DNA from: Medicago truncatula
Taxonomy: Eukaryota; Streptophyta; Magnoliopsida; Fabales; Fabaceae
Direction of reading: 5' to 3'
DNA length: 64,000 nucleotides
Assembly: GCF_003473485.1 (NCBI RefSeq)
Contig: NC_053042.1
Location: 1,438,501-1,502,500 of the forward strand
Shown: one piece after another, positions 47,624 through 59,569 of the stretch
Layout: every line of letters starts with the position of its first letter
How positions within the stretch are numbered: the stretch's first letter is position 1
The notes under the pieces: model-generated
Database searches by the model: none
What the model was told of the DNA's origin: nothing
What the model saw: the letters and a program-made list of their open reading frames with translations, nothing else
Made by a program: the position numbers and the translations under genes

Positions 47624-48378
47624 AGGGCTGAGTATCTAAATCAAGACCCAACTTTGATTGTGTCTTGTCTCGGTTTCAACGCATCTTAGGTTAGTCGGTT
47701 TGACGGATCCTACATGTGGGTTCAGTCGGTTGTGCGTCTCAACAAGGAAAAATAAAAGAGAAACAAGGAAGAGGGAGCAATGAAATAGTAGACATGAAAA
47801 ACACACCCCCACTAAAAACAACAAAAATACAATAAAAAACAAATCTCTCCTAGAAAAGAGAAGATAAGAGAACGATATTTATAGTTTTTTGTTACCATAG
47901 AAGTATGAAGAGAGAAGAAAACGAGTTGATATGGGTTTGAGAGAGTAGAAGATCAATTGAGATTAGAGATTTGGGTGATTGGGTGACTTCATGAGTTGAG
48001 AAAGAGAGAAGAGAACCAAAAAGAGATGATGGAGTGGAGTTGGTTGTTGTGATTGTGAGTGATTTAGGCTTGGATTTGAATTTGAGAGAAAAGAATTTAA
48101 TGAGTTATTAGACGGGTGTGGGTTTAATGAGTGATTTAGGGTTTGATATAAAAACTATTGTTTTAATTCAATAAAACGGTCGGTTTGTCATATATATGGT
48201 CGGGTGTGGCTTTTTGTGGGTTGTGAATTTTAAATCCAGGCCCGACCATTGCAACCCACATAGACCCAAATTTGCTCATTTTCCCACCCGAGATCCGTTT
48301 TAACTAGCCTCGTATAACCCGTAGTTTACTTGAATTCTTCAGTTTTTGGGCCGTTTCGGATAACATGCTCAACCCTAA
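47624..48378. mobile_element. hAT-like element, 755 bp
   Basis: The ends agggctgag and ctcaaccct are inverted repeats with one mismatch. Flanking tgatatct occurs at 47616-47623 and 48379-48386, an 8-bp target duplication as made by hAT transposons. The interior has no coding frame worth naming. Confidence 0.65.
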
Positions 48379-48420
48379 TGATATCTATCTCCCCTAAAAA
48401 AACTATATGATATCTATATA

Positions 48421-50107
48421 TTTTATATAGGCTTAAATGTAGTTTTACCCCTTCTATTTTTACTTAAATTAGATTTGAAATCCTATTTTAATCTCAATAT
48501 TTTACCCCATATTTTATATTTTTCAGGATTTTTCCCCAACCACATTTGAGCTCATTTTCGCTGATATGACACTGCTGATGTGAAATATATTATATTATTT
48601 TATTATGCACCTAATTTTTCTTTACTAATGTTGATTTTATTTATTTTTTAAAATTAAAATACTTTGCATGATAAAAAAAATACATGAAAGTTTGAAATAA
48701 AAAATAAATAAAAATCACTAAAATTGTTTACAAGAACATAAAATTACTTGTAAAATAATTAAAATGCTGGAAAAAAAATCAGGAAAAAACACAAGAAATA
48801 ACCTGAAAATATTCAGGAAAAACCAAAAAAATAAGGAAAAAAAAAACCTAGAAAAGTGCATAAAAATGAAGAAAACTAGAAAATCAATAATAAAAGACAA
48901 AAAAATAAAGCAGAAAAATGCAACATAAAAAATTATAGAAAATACCAGAGAAACAAGAAAATTCGAAATACAATGTGCTTGTGCACTTTGTGCAAAAAAA
49001 AAACAAAATGAAACTCATCCTCATCTTTTCTTCACTTGTAAGTATTGTAAGATTGTTTGGAAAGATGCAATTCAATGTAGTAACATGAACATTAATACTA
49101 GTAATTGGCAGGAAGTGATGCAATATATGCAAAGTCAATGCAAGGAACAACACTACACATCAATTGATTAGAATTATGTTGAGTGTAACCCAATATATGA
49201 TTTGGAAAGAAAGGAATGCCAACATATTTCAGGAAATTCATTAGTCAGCTCAGGAGCTTCTTCGCCAAATCAAAGAGATGTCTACATTGAAAAGTAATCA
49301 GATGATGAGCCTAGTGTTAAGATTGTGAGGTTGTGACCTTTTCTTGGACTTGTACGAGCCTAACTCTTGTTTCTATGTTGTTGTGGTTGTAATACCTGTT
49401 TTTGGTTAATGAAGGTTATCCCCACTTACCAACAAGAAAAATACCAAAAAAATAATAATATTATAAATACATGGAAAAATGACCATATAACTATAATTAT
49501 TTGGATAATCAATATAGTTATATTTTTATCTTGAAAAAAAAAAGTCGTTGAAATATAAAAATATAACTATGGTAATAAATATCCAAATATTTACATGCGA
49601 ATGCTGGTTTCTCGTTGTATTTATAATGGTGCTTTATTGTAGTATTTTTCTTGTTTTTCTAGTATTTTTTCTATACTTTTATACTTTTATACTTTTTTCT
49701 GCTTATTTTTGTTTTTTTCTTTATAATCTATTTTCTTTATTGATTTTATGGTTTTTTATTTCTGTTTGCTTATTGATTTTTTCTGTTTTATACTAGTTTT
49801 CTTGTTTTTGATTTTTTCAGCATTTTACTCTTTTTCACAAGTAATTTTCTGTTATTTTAAACTACTTTGCTGATTTTTTATTTTGAATTTTTATGTGTTT
49901 TTTTATTATGCAAAATATTTTTAATTTTAAAAATAAATAATATTCCTATCACCAAATACAAATTAGGTGGATAATGAAATGATATAATTTATTCCACATC
50001 AAGGAAAATGAGCTTAAATGATGCACGTGCGCGTATGTGGAGGTGTGGGTAATTCAAATTAAGCCAAAATAAAGGCGGTAAAATTGTAGTCAAGCCTTAT
50101 ATAAAAA
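48421..50107. mobile_element. Element with inverted repeats of about 0.5 kb (foldback/MULE-like)
   Basis: The left end (ttttatataggcttaaatgt, then agttttacccc) pairs with the right end (ttttaccgcc...aagccttatataaaaa read backwards). Matching continues for some 500 bp, through gagctcattttc, taaaattacttgtaaaat and agaaaaatcaataa-like blocks. The middle (about 48975-49600) holds a LINE fragment. No clear target duplication was found. Confidence 0.6.
49140..49450 (+). pseudogene. LINE 3'-end fragment
   Basis: One frame reads QLIRIMLSVTQYMIWKERNA and then NIFQEIH before a stop at 49248. The WKERNxxIF motif is typical of the zinc-binding/RNase H tail of plant L1-type elements. The 3' side reads ggttaatgaaggttatcccc and ends in an A-rich stretch. 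It is 5'-truncated and lies in the loop of the long inverted-repeat element. Confidence 0.6.
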
Positions 50108-51012
50108 TGAAGGATGCTAAGTTTCATATTTTGCCATTACCAATGCATTGGCTTGCCATATTCAATTTATAATCACAAATTCAATCAATATACATACTAA
50201 TTGCATTAAGATCAGACTCCCGTCTATTTGCTATATCGATGAACGAAAATTCTAAATCTCTAATACACACACTTTCTCTCACTTCTCTTCTTCATTGTTT
50301 AACCTCTTCAAAAATTGTTGTCTATGAAAACACCACTTATTTTTGTTGTCTGTCAACTTCTTTTTATATCTTTAACCTTCACCATCTATTTTATTTTATT
50401 CTAAGCCTCTATTTAATTTTATTTATTTTGGCGGTCTTTCACTTCTCCATCTTTCTCTTTAAATTTCAATTGCAGTTTGAAAAAAGGCACACACTATAAT
50501 CTTTAAAAAAAATTCTTGTTTCTTTTTACATGAACAAGAGGCTTGCCACGAGAGGGAAATTCTTGTTTCTTTTTTTGGTTCAATTTATTTGATGAAATTT
50601 AATAAAAATTGTTGCGCATTTCAAAAAAAAATGGATAGAAAGGAAAATGGATCTCAATGAAAAGAAATAACATGAGATGCTGAGTTTAGAAATTCTTTAT
50701 AAACATGTGTAATAGTATTTAAGGTACCAAGTATGTGCAACTGTGAATTATATTGGCTGAAAATCAATTTTACTACTAATCTAAGGTACATTGATGCAAT
50801 GAAATTACCGAGTGTGATATTAAGAGTGGGTTAAATTGGGTATTTTGTATATGAAATAGAATTTAAGAGTGGGTTTGACTGCTTCACTTCACATCACGTA
50901 TGCCCTAACATAACAGAAAACCCTATATTCAAGCCTCTATCTTTCAAATTCATTCTCATCCTTCATTGAACTTTTTCACTCATTCTATGACTCTCTACCC
51001 TTCAATCCCCTC

Positions 51013-51020
51013 TATTTAAA
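51013..51020 (+). promoter_or_regulatory. Possible TATA box of the H+-ATPase gene
   Basis: TATTTAAA occurs 56 bp upstream of the start codon, which would imply a leader of about 25-30 bases. This is short, so an upstream start is also possible. Confidence 0.3.
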
Positions 51021-51075
51021 CAACTCTAATAATTCACATTATTTGGTGTCTCATTCTTCAGCTCGATCTCCCACC

Positions 51076-54000
51076 ATGGGTAGCATCAACCTTGAGCAGA
51101 TGAAAAACGAGGATGTCAATTTGGTATAATACTTCTCTTCTCTCCATCTCTCTCCTTTTTTTGTTTGTTCATGTTTATGCCTCAAAAAATATTGGTCATG
51201 TTATTTATTACGTCGATATTTCCATCAAATCAAATATTATTAATGTTTAATTTCATAGAGATCAGTATATATGAAAAATTTACAATCATGAATGATTTTT
51301 TTTTGTTAATAAATCATGAATGATGCTTTAAATATGCCGTCACATGCCGTTTTCTTTCTTTGTCGTCACCGATGATCAAACTATATGAAAGTCATACTAA
51401 AAACTCTTGTTAGGGTTTATATTTGTTTGTTTGTTTTTTAATTGGTAGCGTTAAGAACTCTTGGTTTATATTTGTTTGTTTGTTTTTTAATTGGCGGTGG
51501 TTACATAAGATTTTAGGTTTTGGTTGTTTTACATATGCATGAAAAGTTATTTATATGTCAATTATCACTCTTTCATAAAAAGGTGAAGTACCCGTTCCGG
51601 GTACTTATCCATACCACGTACGGGTGGAGGTTCGTGAGACATTTCATTTTGGTTTATCATTTTATTGTGAATGAAAATTATGGTTTTCTCTTATATAACT
51701 AACTATAATATTTAGCTTTGTAAAAAATAGCTGACTTATGATTTAGCTCTTTCATATTATATTGTATAACAAAACTCATGATTTTGAAGGGTTTTTACTA
51801 GCTATATAATATAATCTATGAGACAGAAGAAACCTTGTTGATTTTGTTGTTTGTTATTAGGAACGGGTTCCAATAGAAGAAGTGTTTGATCATCTAAAAT
51901 GTTCAAGACAAGGTCTGACATCAGAGGAAGGAGCCAGCAGGCTTCAAGTCTTTGGACCAAACAAACTGGAAGAGAAAAGTGAGAACAAGTTTTTGAAGTT
52001 TTTAGGTTTTATGTGGAACCCTTTGTCATGGGTTATGGAAGCTGCTGCTATTATGGCCATTGCTTTGGCTAATGGTGATGGAAGGCCTCCTGATTGGCAA
52101 GACTTTGTCGGAATCATTGCTCTCTTGGTCATCAACTCCACCATCAGTTTCATTGAAGAAAACAATGCCGGCAACGCTGCCGCTGCTCTCATGGCTGGTT
52201 TAGCTCCCAAGGCTAAGGTTTGTTTGAAAATTTTACTTCTCTTTACTAACTCATATCATTGCAAATAAATCACAGTTCTCTTATTTATTTATTTATTTAA
52301 TATTAGAAATATCGTTACTACTTTATATTAAGAAAACACAATTTTCTTATCCACGTTGTGTTATGTGGTAGCGTACGTCTCTATATATCTTTTACTTGTT
52401 TAAAAATACAATATCGTGTTGTTATCATGTTCCATTTGCTCGTATATAAGCTATGTTTGACCTTAACTTATTTTTGACTTATCTTCATAAAAGGAAGAAG
52501 TTACACAATATTGTATTTTTAAAATGATCTTAATTAAAAACAAGAAATTATCGTTTATGCAGTGTTGTTAAACAACACTATTACATTGCAAAATTTGAAC
52601 AAATTGCTATCGTCCCATGAAATATTGCGTCACGGAATTTTAATAGTGGCTATAACAATGTTGCATCGTGGAATTTCAATAAACCATTATTTTCCGCGAT
52701 TCACAATTGACAACATTGTTTTTATCTATAGAACATAGATATAATTTATAAACAACTTTTCAAAAGTAACTGATAGAGGTTTTTTAAATCAAATAAAAGA
52801 CATTTGATAATTTTATCTATTTCATTGTTAATGAACTCAAATTTTATCATTCTATCAACAAGAATAAAATCTTTTAAACTAAATAATAACAATAATCAAC
52901 AAATAAGTTTTTTGTACTCCTATTTTTAGTTTTAATTTTACTCTTTAAAGTAGCGTTTAATGCCAAAAACTTATATATGCATGTGTGAAACTGTTTTATT
53001 ATTAACACTTGTTCAACTTTTGTGGCCACCAAAAATTTTAGGTACTAAGAGATGGCAAATGGAGTGAACAAGATGCTGCAATTTTAGTACCAGGAGACAT
53101 AATCAGCATTAAGTTAGGAGACATCATCCCAGCTGATGCGCGTCTTCTTGAGGGCGATGCTTTAAGCGTTGATCAGTCTGCTTTGACAGGAGAATCACTT
53201 CCTGTGACAAAGTATGCCACACAAGAAGTGTTTTCAGGATCAACTGTCAAGAAGGGTGAGATTGAAGCAATTGTGTATGCAACTGGTGTCCACACCTTTT
53301 TCGGCAAAGCAGCTCATTTGGTTGATAGTACTAACCAAGTTGGACACTTTCAACAAGTGCTTACAGCAATTGGAAATTTCTGTATTTGTTCAATTGCTGT
53401 TGGAATACTCATTGAGATTATTGTGATGTATCCGATACAACACCGCAAGTATAGAGATGGAATCGACAATCTTTTGGTGCTTTTGATAGGTGGAATTCCA
53501 ATTGCAATGCCAACTGTTTTGTCTGTCACTATGGCTATTGGTTCTCATAGGCTTTCACAGCAAGGTGCAATTACAAAAAGAATGACAGCTATTGAGGAAA
53601 TGGCTGGAATGGATGTTCTTTGCAGTGATAAAACTGGAACTCTCACTTTGAATAAGCTTAGTGTTGATACAAACTTGATTGAGGTGTTTTCTAGGGGTAT
53701 GGATAAGGACTTTGTGATACTTCTGGCTGCAAGAGCTTCTAGGGTTGAAAATCAGGATGCTATAGATACTGCCATTGTTGGAATGCTTCCTGATCCACTA
53801 GAGGTAAAACATGTCAAATTAAAATCAAAATAAATCTCTTTCGAAATGCTGATTTACTCAATCTCTTTCTTTGGACTAGAAAGCAAAATATAAAGATTTT
53901 TTTTTTTATTGAATTTGGAATGTTGATTGATCAGGCTAGAGCTGGTATCAATGAGGTGCATTTTCTACCATTCAATCCTGTAGACAAGAGGACTGCTCTT

Positions 54001-57000
54001 ACCTATATTGATTCTGATGGAAATTGGCATCGATCTAGCAAAGGGGCTCCTGAACAGGTAGATATGAGTTTCAACTTGTTATGTGTTTTCTTTATCAATA
54101 GGAATTGAATTCCAAGGTTTACAACACTCACACACTATGAGCATCAACCACTTACGCTAGACCCTGGTGTTATCTTTGTTATGTTTAATAAGATGACTAA
54201 CTAAGACATGATGTTATGTTATTTCAGATATTGGAGCTTTGTAACTGCAAAGAGAATGTGAGTAAAAGGGCTCATGCGGTGATTGATAGGTTTGCTGAAC
54301 GTGGACTTCGATCGTTAGGTGTTGCTTATCAGGTAAGTAAAGATGATATCAGCTATTTTTTTTTTCTTTCCGACTTGAACGAATTCCCTTGTTTTATTTT
54401 TGCTTGTATTGTATGATTTGTGTAAACAGGAAGTACCTGAGAGAACAAAAGATAGTCCTGGTGCACCATGGCAATTTGTTGGTTTGTTACCATTGTTTGA
54501 TCCTCCTAGACATGATAGTGCTGAAACGATTAGAAGAGCTCTTGAACTTGGTGTGAATGTCAAGATGATTACTGGTAAAACACGAGACCATACTTTACTA
54601 TATTACATTGTTCTAAATTGCAGTTTGTAACTGCAATTGTGATTGCAATATAAAGTTTTAGAGGTCTCCACAAACGTAATTCAGCGAAAATGTAACTGGG
54701 GCCACCAACTTTAATTTAGAACCATTTGTAGCTCATACCATAGATCAAAGTTTATAGCTTTGAAGTTTGAAATTAATCGCGGATTCTGTTTTTCTCTAGG
54801 GGATCAGCTGGCCATTGGTAAAGAAACAGGTAGAAGGCTTGGAATGGGAACAAATATGTATCCATCATCTGCCCTGCTTGGTCAAGACAGGGATGCTTCT
54901 ACTTTAGATGTTCCTATTGACGAGTTGATTGAGAAGGCTGACGGATTTGCCGGAGTATTTCCAGGTATGTTTTTTTTAATGTTAATTTTTTGTTTTGGCA
55001 GGAATTTTGATTGTCGAATTGCTCCATCCCTTAGATAGATTCCCTGTCAAAACCAAAAATCAAAGGCGACAATCATTTATATATTTATCATATTTAAGTT
55101 GTTTTGGACACGGACACTTCTCAGACACACTTTGGACACCTTTTAATGATGTCCAATTAAAAAGTGTTTAACCCCTTTTCTCTTTGTATGAAATTGCAGA
55201 ACACAAATATGAAATTGTCAAGAGGCTTCAAGAGAGGAAGCATATTTGTGGAATGACTGGAGATGGTGTAAATGACGCCCCGGCGCTAAAGAAAGCAGAT
55301 ATTGGAATTGCTGTTGCTGATGCTACAGATGCTGCTAGAAGTGCTTCTGATATTGTCCTCACTGAACCTGGTCTCAGTGTCATTATCAGTGCTGTGCTCA
55401 CCAGCAGGTCCATTTTCCAGAGAATGAAGAATTATACCGTAAGTTTCCATGCGTATCTAATTCAATCTTTTGACTTTACTTAATTTTTTTTAGTGTTCTA
55501 ATGACAAAATGTTTGGTTGTGAACAGATTTATGCTGTGTCAATCACCATCCGTATCGTGGTATGTGTTGAAGTTGGCTTTAGAAAATAATGTTACATTTA
55601 TTTTTATGTACTTGAACATTTAAATCATTGGTTTTTTTTAATTTATTATTTTGGCAGTTTGGTTTCATGTTAATTGCTTTGATTTGGAAATTTGATTTTG
55701 CACCATTCATGGTTTTGATCATTGCAATACTGAATGATGGTAAGATAACATTATCACGATTCACGACTTTCATTTTATTTTAATATTATTAACTAATGTA
55801 AAATATTTAACTCAATTTCCTAACACTGCCATATACACATGTAGGTACCATTATGACAATATCAAAGGATAGAGTTAAACCATCTCCACTACCTGATAGC
55901 TGGAAACTAAAGGAAATATTTGCTACTGGTATTGTGCTTGGCAGTTACATGGCCCTAATGACAGTCATATTTTTCTGGGCCATGCATGATTCTGACTTTT
56001 TCTCGGTAAATTAAATTTATATATGTTTATATTTTTTCATTTAAATATCATCACCAACTAGGAGAAATACTAAGCACTATAAGCTTTAAACATGTTGCAG
56101 GACAAGTTTGGTGTGAGGTCTTTGAGAAATAATCCTGCTGAGATGATGGCAGCTCTATACCTGCAAGTCAGTATAATAAGCCAAGCGCTAATTTTTGTAA
56201 CTAGGTCTCGCAATTGGTCTTTCGCCGATAGACCTGGTCTTCTCCTACTAGGCGCTTTTGTCCTCGCTCAGCTGGTAAGCTTGAACCTTTATTCTTCAAA
56301 TAACTAGTTTTTTAAAAATAATAACTGCATAAAATTTTATCACTTCTATTATTTTTATTGAGAAAAGCGGACGAACACACACTGACGTGCCCTTCTGTCC
56401 GCCAATACTCCCTAAGATATATGCTATTAATCCTGAGCACTCCTTTTCTTTCTGTTGTGGTAACAATAGTTTGTTTTGTAACTTGACAGGTTGCAACAGT
56501 CATAGCCGTGTATGCAGATTGGGAATTTGCAAGAATTAAGGGAATGGGATGGGGTTGGGCCGGCGTAATCTGGTTGTACAGTCTGGTGACCTACATCCCT
56601 CTTGATTTACTGAAAATCGCAATCCGTTATATTCTGAGTGGAAAGGCATGGAACAATATCTTGGAAAACAAGGTAGGTTATTTTCTTTTTCACTTTATCA
56701 TTTCGTCACATTGTTGATAAGGACAAGCCTTTGTGCAACTGTAAGGTTGTCGACTTATGTTCAAATATTGGAAATAACCTATCTGTTTGCAGGGATAAGG
56801 CCGCGTACATATCTACCTTGTCCATACTCCGCTTGCTGATAGCCTCGTGCACTTGCATTTTTTTTCCTTTTATCTAATTGTTTCATATTTTCTCGTTACA
56901 GACTGCCTTCACATCAAAGAAAGACTATGGTAGAGAAAATAGGGAAGCACAATGGGCATCAGCGCAAAGATCACGCCATGGTCTTCAGCCTCCTACCTCC

Positions 57001-57407
57001 AACACTATCAATGAGTATAGTAGCTATGAGGAGCTTTCAGAGATTGCAGAGCAAGCCAAGAAACGTGCTGAAATGGCAAGGTAAGCCAATTGAATGGTTG
57101 AAAAAGATTTCAGAAGTGGAAATTATTGTTGAAGAGTAATGAATTATGCGGCATAAACACTGACGAGTGAAAGTGTGTCTGTGTCCTACACCGACAAATA
57201 ATTACAATCAATCACTTTTATTTATTTTTTAAAATTATTATCAGAGTCTACGTGTTAGTGTCGTATGTAATGTTTATTTGCGACTGATTCAATGTATGGA
57301 CGTGTTTCAGGCTTATGGAGCGGAATACTCTTAAGGGTCGTGTTGAGTCGGTAGTGAAGCTGAAGGGCCTCGACATTGACACACTTAATACTAATTATTC
57401 AATTTAG
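51076..57407 (+). CDS. Plasma-membrane H+-ATPase (P3A type)
   Basis: Fifteen exons with kept frames: 51076-51123, 51861-52217, 53042-53803, 53935-54057, 54228-54332, 54430-54574, 54800-54964, 55200-55438, 55527-55559, 55658-55739, 55845-56005, 56101-56274, 56490-56672, 56902-57080 and 57311-57407. They encode 950 residues, the normal family length. The enzyme pumps protons out of the cell using ATP. Visible: TGES (184-187, dephosphorylation), D331 in SDKTGT (phosphorylated Asp), [20 protein letters not shown] (hinge), R657 in membrane segment 5 and D686 in AILNDG of segment 6 (proton carrier). The C-terminal autoinhibitory region is present ([18 protein letters not shown], then [18 protein letters not shown]). 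It ends NTNYSI, so the penultimate residue is Ser949 where Thr is usual, and AQRS replaces the usual AQRT. Nothing is broken; the gene looks functional. Confidence 0.95.
52560..52730. repeat. Small inverted-repeat remnant in H+-ATPase intron 2
   Basis: The stretch begins cagtgttgttaaacaacact and ends cacaattgacaacattg. It contains repeated phrases of the type atcgtggaatttcaat. It looks like a decayed MITE; the boundaries are approximate. Confidence 0.3.
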
Positions 57408-59319
57408 GCAAAGGCTGCACAATCTTGAAGAATTGGTTCAATATTTTTCTCAGGAAAAATATTAATAATGACGAAGAAAGACTCAGAGACCTAAGCTATT
57501 TTATTGGTTTTTTCTCTTTCTCATCTAAGCTTAGATAAGATATTAGTATCTAACAAGAATTTTGATTCTTTTTTTATTTTGAATACATAGTTTGTTATTT
57601 TTTGTTACTTTTTCTAATAGGTGTTAGTTACTTTTTCTAATAGGTGTTAGCTTTTCGTTTTTATATTGAAAATTAATAGGATCAAGTTGTTAACATAAGA
57701 TCTTTACATTTTAGATTTTCTATATCAAACCTTGTTTTTTCATGTCTTTCCATCCCTTTTCTTTCTCTCTTAGATAATTACTCAACATATTTCTTTATTT
57801 TCTTCTAGCATCTTTACTATTTTTTTGTCACAACAATACAGAATGGGACAGTGATGTTGACGAATTCACGCATTAAGGATAACGTTGTTGAACAACAGAC
57901 ATATTTCAAAACATTTTTTAAAAAATAAAAAATACTGAACATGAAATAAAAACGGTTCAATCTCGACCTAACAATCTCGATTATCCTAAATGCATAAAAC
58001 CACAATATTCCACATGCAAATTTTGTTTGGACAGAAATGCATGTAATATGTTAGCATCTAATGCTGGCATCTATTTAGTTTCAAAATGTTTTTGAACAAA
58101 AAGTAATAAATATGGGATTCTATAATCCTTTCCTGAAGGTGGAATCCATGTTGGTACATCAATGAAAATATTGGAGCTAACTAATAGGTACCCCAACTAA
58201 TAAATGAGCAACCTCGTTTGTTTATCTTCGATTAAACTCAACTAAAAAGTTAATAAAATGAGAAACAAAGCTACAATTAACGATCCATCTTGAGCTCAAA
58301 TGCTCTTTTGGTCTGTCGAAATTTGGGAGGGGTCACAATAACACATAACCAAATTCCTTAACATCAAGCCCTTTTTGGTTCAATTCCCTTTACTGCTCCA
58401 TACAATCATCGAGCTGATAGAACAGAAACGGAGGCAGTAGCATTAGATGTAGAATAACAAGTTGAGGTAGAGTGGCCTTCACGAGACCTAAGATTTGTTT
58501 CTACAAACATAGACATAGTTGGTTTCAGGTGCTCCACTAATCTCCTGGTCTCATTCCAGTTGATGCTTGATCACTAACATTTTCTTCACTTGTTCTCCAT
58601 TATAGTCATCAGGGTCCAAGACCTTGTCCACGAGCACCAAACGCATGCCTCTCTCATGCAGTTTCCATGTCTGTTTAGCGAAAGTCAAAGATCATATGAT
58701 ACAATATTAGTAAATACTCATTCTGGTCATTTTTGTAAGAGAAATTTTAAGTTTGTTTGTGGTCTCTTCTTATGACTCACAATTTAATCCCATATATATG
58801 AATACAACTGAGTGTTATTGGTTGAATACGGATAAATCAGTTTTCTTAATTAATATGAAATCATATTCCACTAATATTTTCTTTGTCCGGAGAGATGCGA
58901 AATTGTAACATTTTTCCTCTGCCTGTTGTTCTAAGTTTTAAAACAAAACAAACTCGCTATGTTTATTTTATCCCAAACTACAAACAAACTTTACAAAAAT
59001 TCATATCTTAGCTATTTTCTCTTAGCTTTTGGATGCAAAGATATCACCAGTTCAACTAAAAATATCAGTTTCCACAGCTGCAATGGTTTAATTTGTATCC
59101 CAATGGAAGTGACAAATATGTGTTTCAAGTATATTATATTACATTCTGTGATTGTGGTTGAGACATACAACTGGTGCATTAAATCTTGGGAGACAAATTT
59201 GTCCTAGTTTAGATTTTCAAAATGATGTTGTAGCCATTACAAATGGATATCCAATTGTTTAGAAAGAATATAGAAAGCACAAACAATAGTAGCTTGTGCA
59301 AATGTATGTGAAACAATAA
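57408..59319. other. Intergenic region after the H+-ATPase gene
   Basis: It contains the 3' untranslated region and AT-rich sequence. The stretch 58390-58680 is of higher complexity; on the minus strand it reads RLVLVDKVLDPDDYNGEQVK in one frame, soon broken by stops. I take this as a retroelement-like remnant and do not assign it. Confidence 0.3.
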
Positions 59320-59330
59320 GTCCCACATCG
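59320..59330 (+). promoter_or_regulatory. Upstream sequence element (USE) of the U1 snRNA gene
   Basis: The sequence GTCCCACATCG is an exact match to the plant snRNA USE consensus RTCCCACATCG. It ends 34 bp before the TATA box; that spacing is the one used by RNA polymerase II snRNA genes in plants. Confidence 0.92.
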
Positions 59331-59364
59331 ACAATATCAAACAGAGCGGTGAGGAAAGTGGGAT

Positions 59365-59372
59365 ATATAAAG
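59365..59372 (+). promoter_or_regulatory. TATA box of the U1 snRNA gene
   Basis: TATATAAA lies about 30 bp upstream of the RNA start at 59396, at the expected distance from the USE. Confidence 0.9.
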
Positions 59373-59395
59373 AAAGGGTATGGCATTGGATTAAA

Positions 59396-59553
59396 TACTT
59401 ACCTGGATGGGGTCAATGGGTGATCAAGAAGGCCCATGGCCTAGAAAGGTGACTTCCATTGCACTTAGGAGGGGTGCCTTTCTAAGGTCTACCCAAGTGG
59501 TGGAGCCTACATCATAATTTGTTGCTGTGGGGGCCTGCGTTCGCGCGGCCCCC
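59396..59553 (+). ncRNA. U1: U1 spliceosomal snRNA
   Basis: The RNA begins ATACTTACCTG, the segment that pairs with 5' splice sites. Loop I carries GATCAAGAAGG (U1-70K site) and loop II carries ATTGCAC (U1A site). A stem is formed by tagaaagg and cctttcta, a perfect pair even though these bases differ from the Arabidopsis U1 that I remember, which suggests compensatory change. An Sm-type site (AATTTGTTG) is followed by the terminal stem-loop ggggcctgcgttcgcgcggc. The length is about 158 bases, normal for plant U1. With intact promoter elements and a 3' box it is probably a transcribed gene. Confidence 0.95.
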
Positions 59554-59555
59554 TT

Positions 59556-59569
59556 CAATCTTAGTTTAA
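59556..59569 (+). terminator. Plant snRNA 3'-end box
   Basis: CAATCTTAGTTTAA fits the plant snRNA 3'-end signal CA-N(3-10)-AGTNNAA and follows directly after the terminal stem of U1. Confidence 0.85.

Larger units (their letters stand above)
44831..51012. other. Transposon-rich intergenic region
   Basis: It contains a SINE (47147), a hAT-like element (47624-48378) and a long-inverted-repeat element (48421-50107) with a LINE fragment inside. 44.8-47.1 kb is AT-rich without a credible gene. 50.1-51.0 kb is the upstream region of the H+-ATPase gene. Confidence 0.45.

Noticed and set aside
49548-49796. Phe-rich plus-strand frame of 82 codons
   Set aside because: It lies in the T-rich right arm of the long inverted-repeat element; low-complexity artefact.
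51944-55413. Minus-strand frames across the H+-ATPase exons
   Set aside because: They are shadows of the highly conserved coding strand.
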